Of a stretch of 64,000 bases of DNA, positions 22,671 through 33,422 are shown piece after piece. The notes under the pieces are model-generated. The model had not been told where the DNA came from. It did no database searches and saw only the letters and a list, made by a program, of their open reading frames with translations. The position numbers and the translations under genes were made by a program. Position 1 is the first letter of the stretch, and every line of letters begins with the position of its first letter. Source of the stretch: Oscheius onirici (taxonomy: Eukaryota; Nematoda; Chromadorea; Rhabditida; Rhabditidae); contig OW051469.1 of NCBI GenBank assembly GCA_932521025.1, positions 9,622,398 through 9,686,397 on the forward strand. The letters run 5' to 3'.

Positions 22671-22993
22671 CCACCGACTATTTCCGGATTCTTCTCAAAT
22701 ATTGTGACCGTCTTTTGAAAAGAAACACCGTCCACACAGTGTCATGGAAATAATAACTTTTATTATGTATAGGTTGTTTGTATGCTCGGTGTATAGCACT
22801 AATATGCGATATCAAAGTGGAAATACTTTTGTGGCTGGTTGAGAAGATACACCCGGGGCTCGTTGGAAGAAAAAAGGCAAGACGGTAGGGGGATCACAGT
22901 TGGGGCAAGGCGGGAGAGAGACAGAGACCCAGTTATATAGAAAATCTACTAAAGGAAAGCAACTCTTGAGATATGTTCTTTTGAGTAAGATGA

Positions 22994-24066
22994 TTAGACT
23001 TCAATTTTGACGGTAGTGTCCTGTTCGTTGTTGGATTCCAGAGGCTCGTCTTTGACCTCGGTTTCGGGCTGAAAATGATTCTTTAGAATGTTTTGGAATA
23101 GGGACAGGGACAGGGATAACTCTCTCTCTTACCTGCCATCCACGGCTCTTTGCCTTAACATAGTCAGGGAAACAAGCATGGAGCATGGTATTCCATTCGG
23201 CCCTCATGTCATCAGTGGTAATGTCCAGGGCGTCGTCATTCCGATGTCCGCTCTGTCTCGCATGACTGACCACATTGCTCTTGATCCCGATAAAATCACA
23301 GTCGAAGCACTGGTAGGGCTTGCTGTCCGAATGGATCATAATAACGTGACGGAGGAGATTCCACCGAGAGCCGGTTGAGTTCAGTGTTGTTGGCTTTCCA
23401 CAGAGCTGAAATACAGTCGGTCCCTGACTTCTAGAGAGACCCTTACAGCGCACTTGTAGGTGGCCTTGCAGTGCACGCGACCGTAGTTTTTGCCCCGGCC
23501 GAACCGGCTCTCCTCCAGCTCGTTGTTCGTCATCCATCTGTGCTTTTTTCGCTCCGGCGCTTCGCCGTCCGACTGACGTTTTCTGGCAGGAGTCGCGCTG
23601 TTTTCTTCAACGACGGTGTTGTTGAACTGAAATTTTTTGGATGAATGCTTGAAAATTATTTAAAAGTATTTTGAAAACAGCCCAAACATGCGTGTTTTTA
23701 AGAGCAGAGAGATCGAACCCGCGTCATCCGCGTGGCAGTCGAGCGCCTAACCGACTGCGCCACGCGGAATAAAAGCTGCAGCACTTTCCGGCTAGTACTT
23801 GAACTGGTAGGGCGACAAATTCAAAAAGGATAAAAACATACCCCAAAAAGCTGTGAAAGATTGGATAATTGGGACAGAGATGCCCTGATCGAATCGTCTG
23901 ACGGTCCGAGACCAAAGTCTACTGAATCCGAAGAGTCTGTCTTCTCTCCGTCATGTGGCTCCTCATGTTCCTCTTCGACAGCCGTCTGTCCCAAAATAAT
24001 CTTCTGGACATCGATGATGCTCTGCTGTTCTTTGGCAGCATCTTGTCTCGCCTTCGACTCGAGCAT
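22994..24066 (-). CDS. C2H2 zinc-finger protein
   Basis: Four exons in frame: 24066-23842, 23626-23447, 23405-23133, 23068-22994; 250 aa from the first in-frame ATG (MLESKARQDAAKEQQ). The frame is open for 17 more codons upstream to an acceptor (CCTTTTCAG), so the true start may be in an exon I could not place. The N-terminal half is acidic and Ser-rich. Two C2H2 fingers follow: CALCGKPTTLN...HVIMIH and CFDCDFIGIK...HARQSGH. Then comes a motif EWNTMLHACFPDYVKAKSRG, similar to the tail of the C2H2 protein at 12270-13346. Likely a nuclear DNA-binding protein. It is divergent from the coiled-coil gene starting at 24228. Confidence 0.75.
23702..23768 (-). repeat. tRNA-like sequence with long hairpin
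   Basis: On the minus strand TGGCGCAGTCGGTTAG is a perfect A box with a closing D stem, and GGGTTCGATC is a B box. The T stem and acceptor stem do not pair, so a functional tRNA is unlikely. The first part can instead fold as a long hairpin (CCGCGTGG against CCACGCGG, then CAGTCG against CGACTG). It sits in intron 1 of the C2H2 gene. Confidence 0.5.
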
Positions 24067-24227
24067 TCTGGCCAAATGAGTGTGAGCATCGGCGAGAGTT
24101 ACTGGCTGTTGAACTGGTCTCTGAAAAGGCTATATTTAGTCTTTTCGTAGTACAACTAAGAAGCGTTCGCGCGTTCTTCCGACTCTTTTCCGCCTGACCA
24201 CTTCCAAATTTGCATATTCCCCACACT
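24067..24227. promoter_or_regulatory. Bidirectional promoter region between C2H2 and coiled-coil genes
   Basis: Only 161 bp separate the two assigned start codons, which face away from each other. The segment includes GAAGCGTTCGCGCGTTCTTC near 24161, a GC-rich near-palindrome that may be a shared control element. The C2H2 start is uncertain, so the true gap may be smaller. Confidence 0.45.
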
Positions 24228-26390
24228 ATGGCTTTGACTGGCAGCATGGTCGGCGTTCATATGATTCCCCAGCTTTCCGTAGAGGGAAGAAAATTTACTC
24301 GGCCTCATACTACTTGTGGACATCGACAGGAAGAACAGGTCAGTCGCTTTGTCTCTCTGTCCCTCTGTTCCTCTGACTCTCTGTTCCTGTCTCTCACAAT
24401 CAGCCTTTCTGTCTCATCCCTCTAGTTCAGGAAGATGCCTCCGAGACCGGAACTTATGTAATCGACGACAAGACAGAGAGACAGACCAGAGTTAAGCTAG
24501 AGAGTCTAGAGCGCCGCCTGAGATCCAATGAAAAGGCTCGAAAGGAACTGGAAGAGGAGCTGGAACAGTGGAAATCTAGAGCTCTGGTGAGGATTAGATA
24601 TTTCTCACTGAATCTAGAAATGTACCTAGAAATCTGAGAAGAGTCTTCCCGATCTGACTACCAAACTCTCGGAACTAGCCAAAGAGCTGGAAGAGAGTAA
24701 AGAAGCCGCTCTGGAGAATGAGTCAAAGTACAGAGTACAGGAAGAAAGCTCGCTTCGGAACCAGGAACAAGCTGATGAGGCTCAAAAGAAATTGGAAGAG
24801 ATGAGTTGTCACATTGCCAGTCTCTTGGTAGAGGATCAAGAAGAACTGGAACTGATCAAGCACAATCCAATGGATGTCTTTGGAAAAGTTAAGGAGTTTT
24901 TGGTCAAGTTACGGTCGACAGAGGAAGAGAACAAGATGCTTTTGGAACAAGTAAAGAGAGCTGAGGAGAGGCTTGAAAAAGCACGAGAACAGCTGGAAAA
25001 AATGGGAGCTGAAATGCAACAATTGAAGAAGCAGGATGTTGAAAGAAGGGATGAACAATTACAGGTGAGCTGTCTAACTGTGGCTGTTGTGGCTCGTGAA
25101 CATTTTCTACTCTACATCAGTCATTTTCAGGAGCTCCACTACAGCCACGAAGAATCACAAGATCTCAAGCAGAACATTAACAGAATGGAAGCTAGCGCCA
25201 GTCAATATCAACTGGAACTGGGTAAGGTTTTTCAATTTTTTCAAAGTTCTGTTTTAGAAATGGTCCGAGCTGAAATCCGCTGTGTAAAGTCACGAAATCA
25301 TGAACTGGAGCAGTCTTTCAAGCGTCAGACGGTACTGATGAGATCGGCAGAGAGTGAGAGGAAGGCCTTTCTAGAGACTCTGTCAACTCTCTTGGGACAG
25401 GAGGATCTGGATGAGAATGATATCAAGAAGACTGTCAGGGGACTGATGGCTCAACTGGAGAGGATGAGGACGGAGAAGATTGAACAAGAAAAAGAGGCAA
25501 AAATGAAAGAAGATGGACTGTTGAGCCAAGCTAAGCAACTGAGGAATGCTCTGTTCAGAGCCAGGTAGGGACTGGGAGACAGAGAGTCTGAGTCACAGAG
25601 GCAGAGAGACAAAGCGTCAGAAGACAGAGAGTCAGCGAATCAGAGAGTTAAAAGTCAGAGAGACAGAGAGAGAAACTCAGGCTATCCTTCAGGACAGCAG
25701 AAGGCGAAAGCTCAGTAATCACGGAAAAACTACAAGCAGCTGAGCAAGAGATTGCGGCAACTGAACTCGAACTGAAGGCTCTACAGAAACGAGTTGATGA
25801 ACTGGAAGCCGTTATCGTTCAACTGGGAGAAATGCTGGATGTTCAAGGAGAGAGTCAGCTAGCCGCATTGGTCAGAAGAGTGGCTAGTTTGGTTCAACTC
25901 GAAATGACTTATGCAGGGATTTTTGGGGAGAAGACTACGGTAAAATCTGTAGAGTTCTTACAAAAAATTTTAGGCTAACAATCTCCCTGACATTCGTCAA
26001 ATAGAAATGTTGAGAAAACGACTCAAAGCTGTCGAGTCGCAAGGAGTTCTAGGAGTCAGGAAGACTACTGATATTTTGGACAAACAGCTTCTGACCAAGA
26101 TGACTTTGGATACTTTGAAGGCTGCTGACTCTCAGAAGACTGTACTAAAGGTATGTCTCTCCGACTCTGTCTCTCTCTGTCCCCCACTCAGACTCATTTC
26201 CAGTACAAACTCAGTGAACAGGAGAGAAAGATTCGCAACCTAGAGCGAGAGAAGAGAGAAAGCGAAAAACTGAAGGATATCGTGACCAAGTGGGGAAAGA
26301 AGGGAGCTGCCGAGACTCAGGTGAGTCTGTCTCTCAGACTCTCTCATCTTCCAGACCAAGACCCGACCAGGCAAGCCTTCCGACCACTAA
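24228..26390 (+). CDS. Long coiled-coil protein
   Basis: Nine exons in frame (24228-24338, 24431-24585, 24630-25064, 25131-25221, 25258-25564, 25693-25939, 25974-26150, 26204-26320, 26355-26390), about 560 aa. After a short N-terminus (MALTGSMVGVHMIPQLSVEG) almost the whole protein is heptad-rich and charged, for example LEERLEK/REQLEKMGAEMQQLKKQ-type sequence, broken by a less helical stretch around DENDIKKTVRGLMAQLERM. The C-terminus is short and basic (TKTRPGKPSDH). No enzymatic domain is visible. A structural role (centrosome, cilium, kinetochore or scaffold) is plausible for such proteins but is not shown. Several introns are filled with CTCTCTGTCTCT tracts; the intron after 25064 carries one TGTCTAACTGTGG motif in sense orientation. 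Its 3' end may overlap a convergent gene. Confidence 0.8.
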
Positions 26391-27433
26391 ACTCACACTC
26401 ACTAGTCCATTAGGGAAGCCATTCTGTTGAGGAGACGACTCTGGAGGGGACGATCTCTTCGACAAATTTGACACGATATCATTGATAGATTTCTGTAAAT
26501 TTTCTCCTTGTACTGTCTGTTAAAAAAACATACCTTGACTTTTCCATTAGTTGGCGGGGCGGGGGACGGAGTTGGTGCCGGAGTTACGGCACTCGAAGGA
26601 GGTGGAGAGCTCGAGCTCGGAGTGCCTTTGCCCTTTAGAGAAGGGTGGTCGTACAGATCGCTCACAACTGTGAATTTGTCAAATCCGTGGGTTATCTAAA
26701 GGGGAGGAGTGGGTTGAAAGCTTGGTGAGAGAGACATTGAGAGACGAGGACAGGACGACAGGACATAGACATTGATCCTAAAAATGGTTCTTTTGGGGAT
26801 TACTGTATGTTCAGTTAGGCATTGGAAGACACAGTCCTTTAAGCCTGGCAGTTTTGGGATAGCTGTCTAACTGTGGCTGGTTATTATAGCCACAACCAGA
26901 GGAGCTGTCTAACTGTGGAAACTTTGCATTGCAAAGTTTGCAACGAGCTACTACCGGAAATTGTCTAACTGTCGAAACTGTGACAAGTTAATCAAGCGAA
27001 AACTATAAAACTTGTCTTATTGTGTATCTGGACCAGTTGTCTAACTGTGGAAGCTGTAGCTGTTGAAGCAGCCCATAACCAGGGCAGCTGTCTAACTGTG
27101 GCTGGGTATCACCTAATTGTCTAGACCAAACTTTAAAGGACTGCAAAATCCAATGCCTCTGACTGAACATTCTGTAGCCCAAATCAGTTCCCATGGGAAT
27201 GTCAAACGGAATGTTTTCTGGGACTGGAACCCGAAAACAGTCGAGCCGAACATGACCTTGAGTTGAGCGAGAAATGATACCTGCTCACCGAAGACACAAT
27301 AACATAAACAGGGGACAGCACAGAGCTCGGAGATCAGAACGAAGGACACAGGAACTTACCAGGTACTGGACGAGAGTCATAGTCGCCGTCGTTGTTGTCA
27401 CTTCGACTACCACATATTTGGATTGTAGCATCT
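26334..27433 (-). CDS. Weakly supported multi-exon gene, unrecognised
   Basis: Minus-strand pieces bounded by good splice signals. They are about 27433-27360 (DATIQICGSRSDNNDGDYDS), 27279-27140 (GIISRSTQGHVRLDCFRVPV ... FSQRHWILQSFK), 26697-26532 (ITHGFDKFTVVSDLYDHPSL, then a Ser/Pro-rich stretch) and 26489 to a stop near 26334 (KSINDIVSNLSKRSSPPESS). Amino-acid composition looks coding and the pieces can be joined in frame, but one donor (GTTTGG) is weak and the 5' end is not placed. The last exon overlaps the 3' end of the coiled-coil gene on the other strand. I do not recognise the family. It may continue upstream into the exon at 27878-28366. Confidence 0.35.
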
Positions 27434-27795
27434 GAAAAACTAAGGTTTTTGGGTAGAAAAGAGTAAGACAAAAGAAAAGCTGTCTAACTGCGGAAACTGT
27501 GGTTACTGAATAAAGCCACAACATGTGATTTTGTCTAACTGTGGAAACAGTTGCTAGTAAATTGAGCTACAACTGGAGCCATTGTCTAACTGTGGTTGTC
27601 TTAAATATCCAGAACTGATGTGGCTGGCTGTCTAACTATGGAGGAACTGGCTTATTATTTGGGACACGGCATGAGATGTTGTCTAGCAGTTGCTGGCAAA
27701 TAGAGCCACAAGCCGAGAAGCTGTCTAACTGTGGTAACCGTAGCTACTGAATCAGGCCACAACGAGGTCAGTTGTCTAACTGTGGCCTGTTTTCC
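26855..27795 (+). repeat. Array of TGTCTAACTGTGG motifs, forward orientation
   Basis: At least ten copies of CTGTCTAACTGTGG or close variants (near 26861, 26903, 26957, 27034, 27090, 27478, 27531, 27580, 27625, 27720, 27768). Many are followed 25-35 nt later by GCCACAAC, giving a loose unit of about 45-60 bp. The array is interrupted by the possible exons at 27140-27433. All copies here read in the same direction. Confidence 0.8.
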
Positions 27796-27877
27796 AGAAA
27801 GACAAGGCAAAGAAAAACAGGAAATTAGAGAGCGGCCGAGGGCTCAATGACACGGTCATTACGGTCTTTATCGTCTG

Positions 27878-28366
27878 TTACACTTGCATGTTTACCGCAG
27901 CCATGGGCAAAACCTGAATGACGTGCGAGACGGTACGATTCGAGCTCGAAAGGTCCGCACAGGAATTGGTTGAATGTTGAGTCATGTGTGCGAGAAAGAG
28001 AGACCGAGAAGGAGATGACCTTGGCTCGGAGTGGAATTCGCTCGGCGTAAACATCATGGGGGTAGAGAGAGAGGGGGGAGCCTCTTTTGGACGAGCATTG
28101 TCAGAGAGTGGAATGACCTCGAATCGAGCTCTGCGCCTGTTGAAGGCCATCGCGTAACCATCGGTCGAATCAGTAATCAGATAGAAGGAGCCGGAGGAGC
28201 CACTCCCGGAGAGAGTCAAGGACGTACAGAGTGGGTCAAGTTTGGACAGATACAGTAATCTCTGGAGAGAGCTAGAGTTTTGGGAAGAGTCCCCGAAGCT
28301 AGGATAGTGGGAACAGGTTTCGGAGAGCCGAAGGACACGCCCTCTTCTTCGGAGCTCCACCCACTT
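27878..28366 (-). CDS. Possible coding exon, unrecognised
   Basis: An open minus-strand stretch of 160 codons preceded by a usable acceptor (GAAAATAG at 28367). It encodes HKWVELRRRGRVLRLSETCS ... YLITDSTDGYAMAFNRRRAR, then FEVIPLSDN, and a Ser/Pro-rich tail, ending at a TAA at 27878. A donor (CAG before GTTTTG, about 27919) could join it to the exons further left. RFEV would fit the RFxV docking motif used by SPAK/OSR1 kinases, but this is a short motif and may be chance. No start codon or domain identifies it. The gene-poor GC-rich region to its right might be its promoter. Confidence 0.35.
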   Translation of the reverse strand, partial: KWVELRRRGRVLRLSETCSHYPSFGDSSQNSSSLQRLLYLSKLDPLCTSLTLSGSGSSGSFYLITDSTDGYAMAFNRRRARFEVIPLSDNARPKEAPPSLSTPMMFTPSEFHSEPRSSPSRSLFLAHMTQHSTNSCADLSSSNRTVSHVIQVLPMAAVNMQV

Positions 28367-28399
28367 GTGCCTATTTTCGAGAGAAATTGATGGATAGGA

Positions 28400-28745
28400 G
28401 CCACAGTTAGACAACGGTTGTGGCTACAGACTCGACAGTTAGACAGCTCCTTAACTATTTTAAGAAACAGAAACAGCTTCGAAAGCAACAGTTACACAGC
28501 CATTTGGGGAGAAAATGATACGATTCAATGAACTACAGGCTCCACAGTTAGAGAGTCTGATCAGTTGTGGCATCGCTCAATAAGCCACAACAGAGACAGT
28601 TAGACAGTTACAGTGGTTGTGGTACAGACATTTTAGCCACAGTCACATCGTTTCTGGCTCGATTTCAGAGCTACAGAAGTGAAAATTAGACAGGCTGCGG
28701 CACGTTTCATTTAGCCACAGTCTCCACAGTTAGACAGTCACGAGA
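28400..28745 (-). repeat. Array of TGTCTAACTGTGG motifs, reverse orientation
   Basis: The same motif as at 26855-27795 but inverted on the plus strand (CCACAGTTAGACAG and variants near 28402, 28433, 28543, 28596, 28688, 28721). The two arrays point toward each other around the exon at 27878-28366. Confidence 0.75.
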
Positions 28746-31700
28746 TCAAACTACTGTAAACTAGCTCGACTGTACCCAAAGGACTGGCAGAGTCAGAAAA
28801 GCATGAAAAGTAGGTTATGAGACACACATAGAGTGTGCCCGTCTCCCCCGTCTTCACTGTGCGCAACTACGATAAAAACTGGTCGGTCCGGGTCAGAGCA
28901 AATTGGATCGGCCGGGCGTCCTGTATAGAGCGAGAGCTACCAGGAGGGGGGCGGCGGCCCCGCTATCCGCTCGAAATTGCAAAGGATAGATCTCAAGGTG
29001 GATAATTGATCGCCCACGGGGACGAAAGACGAGAAAGACGGTTAGGGGACGAGCAAAACGAGCGCAGAGCGAGCGAGGAGGCGGCGGCACAACGACGACG
29101 CGCCCGAGCGAACTAAACCGGATCAGAATTGGATGCTGGGCGAAGGCTATGCGCATCGCGATGGTCAGGCATCTGCTCCTATACAGAGGGGGTTCTTCGG
29201 GAAAATTACTGTCTCTCTATGTGCTCTTTTTAAAGAACTGATCAGAAGCTCGACTACTGTCTCTCAGTCTCTCTTCTCCACCCGGTCACAGTCTATCCGA
29301 AGATGCCAACGATAGGGGGGAAGGAGAAGAAAAAGGGATGGTGCGTCCGCACAACAGAGAAAACGAGTAGTCCGGAGCCGGGGAAAGTGCGCCAAAAGGG
29401 GGAAAAGAGAGAAGGCACGGGGATGGTTAGTGAGACGACAGACAGTCAGAGGGAACAGGATTGGGGGACCCCGATCGGTGCTGCTCCGAAATGGTGGGGG
29501 AAGAAAGAGAGAGAAAGACGCACCCTGGTCACTGTGAAATATACAGTAGAAGGGATAAGGGATAGAGAGTCTGAGAGACTGAGGGACAGAGAGAGGGTAC
29601 AAATATACTGAGAGTCAGAGAAAAACTGAGAGAGACAGAGAGTCAGAGTCAGAGAGAGTCTGAGAGACAGAGAGACAGGGAATGAGGGACTGAGAGTCTG
29701 AGAGTCTAAGAGTCTAACAATAAGAGTCTGAGAGACAGAGAACGAAAGACTTAGAGTCATAGAGAAATTGAGAGAGTCAGAAAGACTAGGAGCTACAGTA
29801 TACTGCTCTCTGTATGGAAACAATTAATCAAAGAGCGGAGAGTGCATCCGAGAAGGATGTGTGAGAGAGCGCCCGAACACCCCGAGGCAGGTCAAGGTTT
29901 CTGGCGGGATCTCATAGAGCCTGTCCCCTCTCTCTAGACACAGAGGGAGCTATTAGTCACGACCAGAATGAGCCAGGTAACTGAGCAACTCGGGTAGAGC
30001 AATGGGCTCTAGAGAGGCTCTATTCAGAGAGAAAAAGGGAACATAAAGGTAGGTACTAATGGCTCGGAGAGAGACTACTGAAGAAGGTATGGAGGGGACC
30101 CACCTTCGCTCGTCCGAGATACGTAGGTCGAGGTCGTTCGGGACAGAGAGAGATAGTCGAGCCGGGCTCCCCTGTACGCACTACCGTCGGCTGCCGCCTC
30201 GTATGTATTGTGCAGAAATGGGGCCAACCACGTTGAGAGAGAGACACGCTCTCACGGACAACAGTCAACATATATATGCAACTCTTGGGGATCGGACAGA
30301 GAGAGTCAGACTCATACTCTCTCTGTATCCCTGACTCTCAGTCTCCCTGACCGAGACTCTACTGAACAGAGCCCCGTTTCAGACAAAGAGTCATAGAGTC
30401 GCAACATATCACTGTGGCCACAGATGTGCTCACGAGAGAGGCATTAATTAGTGTTGGCGCCAAACCACTGGTCAGGATTGAGGCGAGCTAGATTTTTTCT
30501 GAGAAGAGGACACTTTACAGTCTGGGGAGACAATTAGGGACGGGTCGAGAAAGAGCGCCGAGACCTTGGGAGGCGAGCACTAAACGGGGGACAGGGAGAG
30601 AGGGGGAGCCGACAAATGAACTGTATAGTTCCGGGAGAGGTAGAGACCGATAAACAGAGAGGCAGGGGAGGGACAGAGGGACAGAGGGACAGAGGGACAG
30701 AGGGACAGAGGGACAGAGGGACAGAGGGACAGAGGGACAGAGATAGAGAGATTGAGGGACCGATTCAGTAGAACAAAGAAATAGAGACTGGGAGACATTC
30801 TCTGTCCCAGAGAGTAGTTTCTCAGAAATTCCCTTGCTCGTTTCGCCAACATACATTAGCCCCGCGCCCGTCTGTATGATTCAACTCGTCCTTGTTCCGG
30901 ACAGCCGTCCTCCAATGGAAGGGAGCCCGTCCTTCCTCTCCCCAGGATCTGAGAGCGAGCGCGGCAGCGCTCTTTGTGTTTCTGTCTCTTTGAAAAATGG
31001 ACCGTCGCTCCCATTTCGCGCCTGCCCGAAGAGACTATGATTAGGTGGCGGCTCTTTATATGAGCAACCGGGGGCATGAGGGCACAAAAAGGAAAGGGAG
31101 GGAGAAAAAAGAAGCTTTTTCATTGAAGAGATCGTGCCGGCAAAGAGTGAGAGACGAGCGCAGTGATTCAGGCTGAGCAAGGTCCGCTCGCTTTCTCATA
31201 GTCAAAGGCGAGCCTATACAGGACACAGAAAATAGTACCGGGTTGGGGGAGAGAGTAACAGAGGATAGTGAGACAGACAGGGGGACAGAGAGATTGGGAC
31301 ACAAAGAGGCAGAGTGAGAGAGACACAGAGTCTGATGAGCAGAGAGATAGAGAGTCATAGAGACAGTGATTGAGAGATAAACAGACTAAGTGAGTCAGTG
31401 AGCCTGTAAACTAGTGATAAAGGACAGAGAGGATGAGAGACAGAGATAGTGGGACAGAGAGTCACAGAAACAGAAAGACCGAGAGACAGGACAGAAAGAG
31501 AGAGAGCTCCTGTCTGGGAGGTCCTTTACGAGCACCTATTTCCAAAAAATGGCCACTAGGCTCTGATAAGAGAAAAATGGGGTCGTTTGGGGGACAGAAC
31601 GATAAGATCCAGAAAAGTGAGCACAAAATGTCGCCGGCGCTATTTTCTTCTTCTTCGCAGACGAGACTGTAACAGTCCACACATGCATGGGCTCTCGGTG

Positions 31701-33422
31701 ATCGATCGTTCGCCTTTCCGCCCCGCTCACAGTTTTCGCTGATGCACAAAATGTGAAGAGAGGCGATGGCTCATGTGTGGGAGAGATTGGAAATGTGAAA
31801 AAAATACAAGGAAGCAGCGAAAAAATCGTCTCCCGGGACATGTTTTGTACAGAAGAATGAAGAGAAAACTGAAATGTGGCAGAATTACAATTGAAAGAGA
31901 GCAAATCGAACGGCCGAGAATTGTGCTGTGAGAACGGGGCACAGCCCGATACTGCACTGTTCGGGAAAACTCTCTTACTGTTACTGTTTCTCTGTCAGTT
32001 AGTAACTGTCACTCTTCCTGTCAGTTTCTCTCACTACTGCCTTTTTATCCGTCAGTAACTGTCAATCATTCAGTCCCTGTCATTGTTTCTGTCTGAAACT
32101 GTCCCTGTTTCTCTGTCTGTCAGTAACTGTCACTGTCCTCAGTCCTATCTCTGCCTGTATTACTGCCACTGTCCCTCTCTCGGTCACTGTCTCTCAATCT
32201 GGTACTGTTACTGTCCCTCTGCCTGTCAGTCCCTCTCTCTGTCAGTAACTGTCAATGTCCTCAGTCCTGTCTCTGTCAAAAAGGTGGTGAGAGTACAAAA
32301 GAAGCCTGTACAGCTTCTTCTGCTCCCGCCTTATCACAGACATGTTTTGGTGTACAGCATTGAGGAAGTCTCCCCCTTTCTCTGTGTGCTCCGTGTCGTG
32401 TTTTTCCTTCGTATCAGTTTGCTGCTCCCGCACATATATGGCATCGATTTGCTCACCGAACTTGAGAGGAACAGTGGCCTTGTATGGGGACTCGATCAAT
32501 GCTCATCGCCTCCCCCGCTCCAAAGTTATTCTCTCTCTGTGGCCCATTTCGGAGAGACATTGGCTCAATGAACAGGATCAGGGATGAGAGACGGACAGTT
32601 TTCGAGTTTTGGCCAATCGGTGTGAGTTCGAGTCCGATACTGTTCGCTGCCCCCCACGTGAGAGTGTTTTTATGCAACTAACGTGATCTGGACCAAATTG
32701 TATAGGGATATTTTTGAAGAAGAGAATGTCTAAAAATTCGGAAAAAAAAAGTCTGGCGACTGCTCTATTCCAAAACCAGCTGATTCCCTTTTTCAAAAGC
32801 TCATACCGACACAAGCCAGCTGTCTAACTGTTGATGTTGTGGCCTATCAATTTGTCCTCAACTGTCTGTGAGCTGTTTAACTGTGGCTAGAGACCAAAGC
32901 TAGATCTACAAGACGTTCAACTTTGGCGGTAGACAGGAACCAAAACACCGTCTGATGTCTAACAGTTGCCACAACTGAAGCTTGTGTCTAACTCACTGCC
33001 GGCTGTCTAACGGTGGGTGACTGTTGGCATTCCTCCTGCTCTCCCACTTCCTTCGCCAATCTTCTTCCTGTGTTAGCGAACAGGTTCCAGCCATCCATTT
33101 GGCGTTTTGCCAGTCAACCCACACGCGCGCACCTATACACTCCGGCAGTGAGGCTTGCTCCGTCAAGGTCGCAACGATAAGAAACGTTATCCGGTTCCCG
33201 GGTGATCAAAAAGAGCGAACAACAATGGCTGTTGGAATGCTGTAAGAATAGGCGCGGAATTTAGAGTTCTCAAAAAAACGCTTACGCTTTTTTCAGGTCA
33301 AAAGTGAATCTGAATATATCCCACTTTTTTTAGAGAAAGAAAAACTGTTTATTAATAAAAATATACCCGTAATAGTTTTCTGTACACCGGAACAATATTG
33401 ATATGTAGGAGGAAGTGAAAAA
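28746..33422. other. 4.7 kb gene-poor region: GC-rich islands and low-complexity DNA
   Basis: No convincing exon on either strand; long frames here are translations of simple repeats. GC-rich islands lie at about 28860-29130, 30090-30240, 30410-30600, 30850-31200 and 31630-31740. Between them are purine tracts of GAGAGTCAGAGAGACAGAG type (29560-29790, 31240-31500). The pyrimidine-rich stretch 31967-32280 is built on CTGTCAGTAACTGTCACTGTC. Motifs of the TGTCTAACTGTGG family occur near 32818-33010. The islands could be distal regulatory DNA or unannotated first exons; sequence alone does not decide. Confidence 0.45.
30668..30742 (+). repeat. (GGGACAGA)n minisatellite
   Basis: About nine perfect tandem copies of the 8-mer GGGACAGA, grading into the surrounding GACAGAGA-type simple sequence. 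Confidence 0.9.

Noticed and set aside
23702-23768. Functional tRNA gene
   Set aside because: A and B boxes are present but the T and acceptor stems do not pair.
26855-28745. CRISPR-like array from regularly recurring TGTCTAACTGTGG motifs
   Set aside because: Eukaryotic context, irregular spacing, degenerate motif, no cas genes; better seen as a dispersed tandem repeat.
29446-29823. Ser/Leu-rich minus-strand frame resembling a membrane protein
   Set aside because: Composition is that of CTCTCTGTCTCT simple sequence; no splice signals or conserved motif.
30515-30856. Minus-strand frame with a SLCPSVPL repeat
   Set aside because: Translation of the GGGACAGA minisatellite and neighbouring simple sequence.
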